Below are positions 61,493 to 64,000 of a stretch of 64,000 bases of DNA, piece by piece. This DNA comes from CANKHA01 sp034668825 (GTDB taxonomy: Bacteria > Pseudomonadota > Alphaproteobacteria > Rhizobiales > Xanthobacteraceae): assembly GCA_034668825.1 (NCBI GenBank), contig JAXDOR010000232.1, forward strand, positions 1 to 64,000, read 5' to 3'. A program made the position numbers and the translations under genes. Under the pieces are notes generated by a model that was given only the letters and a program-made list of their open reading frames with translations, was not told the DNA's origin and did no database searches. Within the stretch, counting starts at the first letter, position 1; each line of letters opens with the position of its first letter.

Positions 61493-61846
61493 ATGCGAAA
61501 ACTCGATTGCTATCTTCAAACACATCGGCGCCAATGGGGCTTCACCCAGCAGGAACTAGCGTTCCTCTTAGGCGTCAAAGACCGCAGCTCCGTGGCTTGG
61601 CTTGAGCTTGGCAGGACCGGTCCAAACATTAAAATCGCTCTGGGTTGCGAGGTGCTGTTTGGCGCTTCGCCGAAAGACCTGTTCCCGAAGGCATACGGAA
61701 CTATACAGGACGCGCTCATGCGCCGCGCCTACGTTCTGGACGAACGCCTGAAGCGCGAAGCATCGCCGCAAGCCGAAGCCAAGCGAAAGTTGCTTAGGGA
61801 TGTCCTGTCGAGAGCCGCCGAATTTTCGTCCGAACAAGAGGTATGA
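61493..61846 (+). CDS. XRE-type helix-turn-helix protein
   Basis: A 117-residue protein with an XRE HTH at 10-65 ('RRQWGFTQQELAFLLGVKDR', 'SSVAWLELGRTGPNIKIALG') and a helical tail. ATG 61493 is used; the open frame from 61460 is less likely. Stop overlaps the RuvC-like gene start (ATGA), so these are one operon. It may regulate the element's genes. The 216 bp before it show no gene. Confidence 0.8.
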   Translation: MRKLDCYLQTHRRQWGFTQQELAFLLGVKDRSSVAWLELGRTGPNIKIALGCEVLFGASPKDLFPKAYGTIQDALMRRAYVLDERLKREASPQAEAKRKLLRDVLSRAAEFSSEQEV

Positions 61847-62361
61847 GAGCGGCATCACGGCATCAGTTGGTAATGGGTATTTTCCCGAGTAGCCGCGGAT
61901 TTGGCTTTTCGCTACTCGAAGGCCCTCTCTCCCCGGTAGCCTGGGGCATCGTCCGCATACGCTCTGCCCGGAGAAATAGACACTGCATCGCGCGCATTGC
62001 CCGGCTATTCGGCCGCTACTCGCCGGATGTGGTGGTTTTGCAAGACATGGATGACCCGCGCGCGCGACGCGCGCGGCGCATTCGCGATCTCAACGAAGCC
62101 ATCCAGGTACTGGCAGAGACGCAGGGCATTCCCGTTGTCACCTACTCTCGTTCGCGTGTGCGACATTGCTTTGGGGCCGATGGATTCCGTACGCGCTATC
62201 AAATGGCCGAAGCTATCGGGCGGCACATTCCGATGCTCGAACGATTCGTGCCGCCGATCCGGAAGTATTGGGAGACCGAGCACCGCCGAATGCCGCTCTT
62301 CGAGGCAGTCGGGCTCGTGCTGACCTACTATCATTCGCACATGCCGTCGAACGAACAGTGA
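61843..62361 (+). CDS. RuvC-like (RNase H fold) protein of mobile elements
   Basis: A 172-residue protein with the RuvC-type pattern: 'GIFPSSRGFGFSLLEG' (first strand; the usual catalytic Asp is replaced, as F-P), 'PDVVVLQDMDDP' (second acidic site) and 'MPLFEAVGLVLTYY' (final acidic helix). Proteins with the P-S/T-S-R-G-F-G-F mark are, from memory, recurrent in proteobacterial islands. Role could be Holliday-junction-like DNA processing or only binding. Coupled to the XRE gene. Confidence 0.7.
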   Translation: MRAASRHQLVMGIFPSSRGFGFSLLEGPLSPVAWGIVRIRSARRNRHCIARIARLFGRYSPDVVVLQDMDDPRARRARRIRDLNEAIQVLAETQGIPVVTYSRSRVRHCFGADGFRTRYQMAEAIGRHIPMLERFVPPIRKYWETEHRRMPLFEAVGLVLTYYHSHMPSNEQ

Positions 62362-62793
62362 CGAGGATCGGTGTCGTCGCGGGCGGCCACCTCCGCCAGG
62401 AGGTGGGTGGGCGCATTCGACTTCGTGCGCAGCAAGCGCAAGCCGCCCCGCGATGACCGTTGGGTGTCCTCACCGCAAGCAGCACCGCTGCGAGGAGCAG
62501 GCAGTACTGTTTTCCCCACGCAGATGTCGGAAGCCCAAAGCAAGGAGCGCCGCCTCCGGCGGCGTGACTATGCGACGGCGTCGGCAAAGCCGGCCGACCC
62601 CGTGCGCCCAGGGCTCCTGCTCCGTCGCTTTGGCGACGTAAGCGGGAGCGCCCCCTGCTCCGCCTAGCTTTGGCAATGCTCGACCTCGCGTCAGCATTGC
62701 AAGGCGGAGTGGGGGCACGGGGTCGGGCGGCACGCCCGACATCTGCGGGGGAAAAAGATGATGCGCTGTAATTGCTTACAGGCACGTTTTATC
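62362..62793. other. Non-coding stretch with several hairpins
   Basis: No gene is supported here. Perfect short inverted repeats include CCACCTCC-GCCA-GGAGGTGG (62387-62406), CGCCGCC-TCC-GGCGGCG (62548-62564), CGTCGC..GCGACG (62623-62638), GCAATGCT..AGCATTGC (62673-62700) and GTCGGGCG-GCA-CGCCCGAC (62722-62740). A CTCCTGCTCCG..GCTTTGGC pattern occurs twice (about 62614 and 62651). ORFs crossing it on both strands are Arg/Ala/Ser rich and look like chance. Confidence 0.6.
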
Positions 62794-62829
62794 CAAAAGG
62801 GGATACAAACGGATTTGTATCCCCTTTTG
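62794..62829. repeat. 36-bp perfect inverted repeat
   Basis: CAAAAGGGGATACAAA and TTTGTATCCCCTTTTG pair over 16 bp around CGGA. A further TTTTGTATC overlaps its right end (62825-62833). It might be a regulator or recombinase binding site or a transcript hairpin; there is no T-run right after it. Confidence 0.85.
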
Positions 62830-63514
62830 TATCTGACCGTTCGGGGTGGGTAACGATTTTGGCCATGGTGAACAATGTAGCGGCTTCAGCGTTACAGGAG
62901 GGCAGCAAGCGTTGCTTTGCTGCTCCGGCAGGCGATCTAGTCACGATCAGTAATGACGCCTGATCCGGATCGTGCTAAGACAACTACGGAGACTTTACTG
63001 CGGGAATCCCATTCGACTCCAACCCCGCGCATACGACCTAAGCTGACGCCGGTAGCGGCGGTTTAGCATTCTGTTTCCATCGGCTGCTCATGCCGATTTT
63101 CGCGACTTCGGTCGCAGTCTTGTGTTGGACGTCTTGTTTACAAGACGTTTTGGTGCCCGGTAGGGCAGTTCCAATCGGCTAGAGAGCCGATTTTCGCGAC
63201 CTCGGTCGCACTTCGCGGTCCTTGGGGTAATTCCCCGATATCTAACGTCTCGTTCTTGATCCCCGGCGTAGCCGGAAATGACGACGGCGCTCCCGAAGGG
63301 GGCTGGACAGCTGAAAGTGCGCGCGAGGATCGTCGGCGATCCTCAAAAAATAACTGCTGGTTCCCTTTGGGCGGACAACTCCGCCTGCTTGGAACAAAAA
63401 AGCCGCCCGGTTCAACCGACGCGGCTAGCCCCAAAGGGGCTCGTGCGAACGGGTCTGAACACCCGTTCGCACGAGCAATCTGGACTCGTTGGACCACAAA
63501 AGGAGAGATTCCCG
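62830..63514. other. Hairpin-dense non-coding region, possible structured RNA
   Basis: No gene is supported. Perfect or near-perfect stem-loops: 63047-63060, 63079-63097, 63102-63115, 63129-63148, 63155-63166, 63174-63191, 63196-63209, 63224-63236, 63263-63275, 63325-63344 (then six A), 63370-63385 nested in 63360-63395, 63401-63426, 63427-63441 and the 16-bp stem 63439-63476. The pair at 63079-63115 is repeated at 63174-63209 with changed loops. The array ends 38 bp before the ATG of the next gene, so it may be its long leader. Confidence 0.7.
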
Positions 63515-63835
63515 ATGCGCGAATCCGAACTGCTCTTCGAGCCCCCCGCTGGCGTGCGTCGCCCGGATGAGGCAACGCCACCAAACAACTCCTCCAATTC
63601 AAGCACAGTCGGCGGAACCGTCAACCGTGCCGGCGCAGCCAAAAACACGTCGGATATCGTCGTCAAGTCGCCCTCGACTGACGCCGTTGTCCTCCAATGC
63701 CTTTCCGGGCTCAGCTTTTACAGCGCCCGCGGGGACGAGGGATACGATCGCCTCTACATCAGCGACATCCTGACCGGCCGCACCGTTACCATTATGGACG
63801 TGCCGGCAGGCGAGTGGCCCGTGTCATGCGAGTAG
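63515..63835 (+). CDS. Hypothetical protein, 106 aa
   Basis: A 106-residue protein: about 50 residues of low-complexity Pro/Asn/Ser/Thr, then a compact part ('VVLQCLSGLSFYSARGDEGY', 'DRLYISDILTGRTVTIMDVP'). No family recognised. ATG 63515 has AGGAGAG 9 bp upstream; the frame is open to 63278 but crosses the hairpin array. It overlaps the next gene by 10 bp. Confidence 0.6.
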   Translation: MRESELLFEPPAGVRRPDEATPPNNSSNSSTVGGTVNRAGAAKNTSDIVVKSPSTDAVVLQCLSGLSFYSARGDEGYDRLYISDILTGRTVTIMDVPAGEWPVSCE

Positions 63836-64000
63836 CCGTCGCGGTCCACATTACGCAGACTGAGGACCGTGAGATGTCCGAATCCGATCTGCTTGAAGAG
63901 GCCCGTGCAAGGGACGAACTTGGCGGAGCGGGGAAGTTGAAGTTCGCCTTCGTCTCCAATCTCGCCATCAATACCTCCATCGTGCCCGCCGAAACCAACC
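63826..64000 (+). CDS. Partial hypothetical gene, cut by the right edge
   Basis: An open frame from ATG 63826 runs to the window end without a stop (58 codons): 'MRVAVAVHITQTEDREMSES', then 'DLLEEARARDELGGAGKLKF' and so on. An internal ATG at 63883 is possible. It overlaps the end of the preceding gene by 10 bp, which implies coupling. No family can be assigned from this part. Confidence 0.55.
   Translation, partial: MRVAVAVHITQTEDREMSESDLLEEARARDELGGAGKLKFAFVSNLAINTSIVPAETN

Noticed and set aside
62371..62667. 98-codon open frame on the plus strand
   Set aside because: Low-complexity basic product, no ribosome-binding site and internal inverted repeats; not supported as a gene.
62213..62785. 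190-codon open frame on the minus strand across the hairpin region
   Set aside because: Its product is Arg/Ala/Ser/Pro rich without fold-like pattern, overlaps the RuvC-like gene on the other strand and crosses several stem-loops; it is typical of chance frames in GC-rich DNA.
62772..62963. 63-codon open frame starting within the region of the 36-bp inverted repeat
   Set aside because: The repeat lies inside the frame, the start is TTG without a ribosome-binding site, and the product shows no recognisable pattern.
63239..63494. Possible integron attC-like pair (ATCTAAC ... GTTGGAC)
   Set aside because: The two degenerate core motifs are about 250 bp apart, lack the paired L and R box arrangement, and no integron integrase is present.
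1..64000. CRISPR arrays
   Set aside because: No set of regularly spaced direct repeats with unique spacers was seen, and no cas genes are present; the 21-bp phased boxes at 35083-35179 are palindromic operators with no spacer-like structure.

Overview
The window reads as a high-GC alphaproteobacterial chromosome of the order Hyphomicrobiales (Rhizobiales), probably close to Bradyrhizobium, Rhodopseudomonas or Pseudolabrys. The reasons are ctrA and chpT sitting among flagellar and chemotaxis genes, an flbD-type sigma-54 activator, an EipA (DUF1134) homologue, GANTC sites clustered before ctrA, and rhizobial-type intergenic palindromes. This placement is an inference; no rRNA or other marker gene is present.

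Layout. 1-6.1 kb: flagellar genes fliH (cut by the window edge), fliN, flbD and flhA, with small conserved genes between. 6.2-12.5 kb: a HAD phosphatase, a frameshifted GNAT gene, an ECF sigma/anti-sigma pair, a secreted protein, a haem-type DUF3365-HAMP sensor and an MscS channel. 12.5-22 kb: fliJ-fliI, divergent ctrA, the chemotaxis run cheA-W-Y-B-R (minus strand) and chpT. 22-26 kb: a YHS protein, eipA, a coiled-coil membrane protein, tRNA-Val(CAC) and an EamA transporter. 26-35 kb: a catabolic-looking cluster of Rieske ferredoxin, a small protein, an ACMSD-like amidohydrolase, a Bug/TctC binding protein, four cupin proteins and a His-rich protein; its substrate is unknown. 35.1-36.2 kb: an AT-rich wHTH-nucleotidyltransferase/HEPN pair with four palindromic sites on a 21-bp grid at its 5' end.

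From about 37.9 kb to the right end the DNA is accessory and mosaic. It holds a HerA/VirD4-like ATPase with a replication-relaxation protein, a MerR-CDF metal efflux unit, a copper unit (cytochrome c, CopA-type ATPase, HMA-SafE-cupredoxin fusion), a tyrosine recombinase, two SAM methyltransferases, an AAA+ ATPase/subtilisin-like protease pair, a second HerA/TraD-like ATPase, small mobile-element genes with DUF3768, a large serine recombinase, a P4-like helicase, an XRE regulator with an overlapping RuvC-like protein, and about 1.1 kb of non-coding DNA packed with short hairpins in front of a two-gene operon that runs off the window.

Best candidates for little-described biology: the AAA+/subtilase pair (52.0-55.5 kb), the phased operator array of the nucleotidyltransferase/HEPN pair (35.08-35.18 kb), the hairpin array (63.04-63.48 kb) and the cupin/Rieske/amidohydrolase cluster.
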